Made by a program: the position numbers and the translations under genes. The notes beneath the pieces were generated by a model. That model was not told the origin of the DNA and searched no databases. It saw only the letters and a list, made by a program, of their open reading frames with translations. From a virus, in the IMG/VR virus record IMGVR_UViG_3300036944_001289, positions 145,283 to 209,282 of that record: a DNA stretch of 64,000 nucleotides. One strand, given 5' to 3'. Below, in pieces: positions 63,637 through 64,000 of the stretch; the first letter of the stretch is position 1; each line of letters opens with the position of its first letter.

Positions 63637-64000
63637 TTAAGCTTTTTTCCATTCTACAACAGTTGTTTTAACATATCTCTGACCGTTCATTTTAACCTCT
63701 GTAATTTCTTCGGGTAGATTTGATAATTCAGGAGGGAGTTCATCTTTATTTTTACCGGAGACCTTGGCATTATCACAGACAAAGGCATTACCACAGACCA
63801 AGGCATTACCACAGACCACGGCATTACCATAGACCTCGGCATTACCACAGACCTTGGCATTACCATAGACCATGGCATTACCACAGACCCCGGCATAACC
63901 AGAGACCCAGGCTTTACCATAGACCTCGGCATTACCACAGACCTTGGCATTACCATAGACCATGGCATTACCAGAGACCCTGGCATTATCACAGACCAAG
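63637..64000 (-). CDS. hexapeptide-repeat beta-helix protein (partial, 5' end beyond window)
   Basis: At least 120 aa. Residues are dominated by six-residue units of the type xVxGNA (GNAMVYGNAKVCGNAEVYGN), about 13 copies, which form a left-handed or similar parallel beta-helix in transferases and in polymer-like proteins. A folded C-terminal tail (VKMNGQRYVKTTVVEWKKA) ends it. Start not in the window. Confidence 0.68.
   Translation of the reverse strand, partial: LVCDNARVSGNAMVYGNAKVCGNAEVYGKAWVSGYAGVCGNAMVYGNAKVCGNAEVYGNAVVCGNALVCGNAFVCDNAKVSGKNKDELPPELSNLPEEITEVKMNGQRYVKTTVVEWKKA
63766..64000 (-). repeat. 18-bp coding repeats (GGTAATGCC type)
   Basis: The DNA of the hexapeptide region is a tandem of about 13 similar 18-bp units running off the window edge. 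Confidence 0.9.

Overview
The window is part of the genome of a large, AT-rich, T4-like contractile-tailed phage (Caudoviricetes). The diagnosis rests on a run of T4-type head and neck genes on the minus strand: portal gp20, prohead protease gp21, scaffold gp22, major capsid gp23, neck gp13, head-completion gp4 and a gp15-like tail sheath stabiliser. A gp5-like baseplate spike, a clamp-loader gp62-like subunit and T4-type late promoters (TATAAATA) support it. Host identity cannot be read with confidence. Genes almost never have a Shine-Dalgarno sequence, which would suit Bacteroidota, but the early promoters carry an ordinary TATAAT box.

Layout. 1-2530: glycan-type genes (methyltransferase, two glycosyltransferases). 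2551-8013: small replication and accessory genes (DUF366, clamp-loader small subunit, GroES-like protein, SH3-fold protein, XPD/DinG-like helicase, SleB-like hydrolase). 8039-10660: class I ribonucleotide reductase nrdB-nrdA, ending at a two-way terminator. 10704-14446 (minus): baseplate spike and neighbours. 14500-16792: a cassette of a TGT/DpdA-like protein, a P-loop kinase and QueF, which points to 7-deazaguanine metabolism and probably modified DNA. 16820-18458: fibre or adhesin genes. 18604-30690 (minus): head, neck and fibre morphogenesis. 30747-37904: putative virion or internal-head proteins, including a family of proteins with a 28-residue repeat. 37905-39914: largely non-coding control region with GC-rich repeats, palindromes and candidate promoters. 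39037-62467, mostly minus: dozens of small, probably early genes with a recurring GGAAC...TATAAT promoter. This block also holds three tRNA genes (Arg-UCU, Leu-UAA, Met/Ile-CAU), a 1.4-kb array of structured RNA, two homing endonucleases, a deaminase-like protein, an ATP-grasp protein and a HAD phosphatase. 62464-64000: RNA ligase and a hexapeptide-repeat protein running off the window.

How it works together. Late genes are driven by TATAAATA boxes whose last base usually lies only 5-7 nt before the start codon. If initiation follows T4 geometry, the late mRNAs are leaderless or nearly so. The clear exception is the gp15-like gene, which has a perfect AGGAGG and appears to start at AUU. Many late proteins begin with a short peptide ending in a (hydrophobic)-x-Glu site like the T4 capsid-targeting sequence cut by gp21, so a set of proteins may be packaged inside the head.
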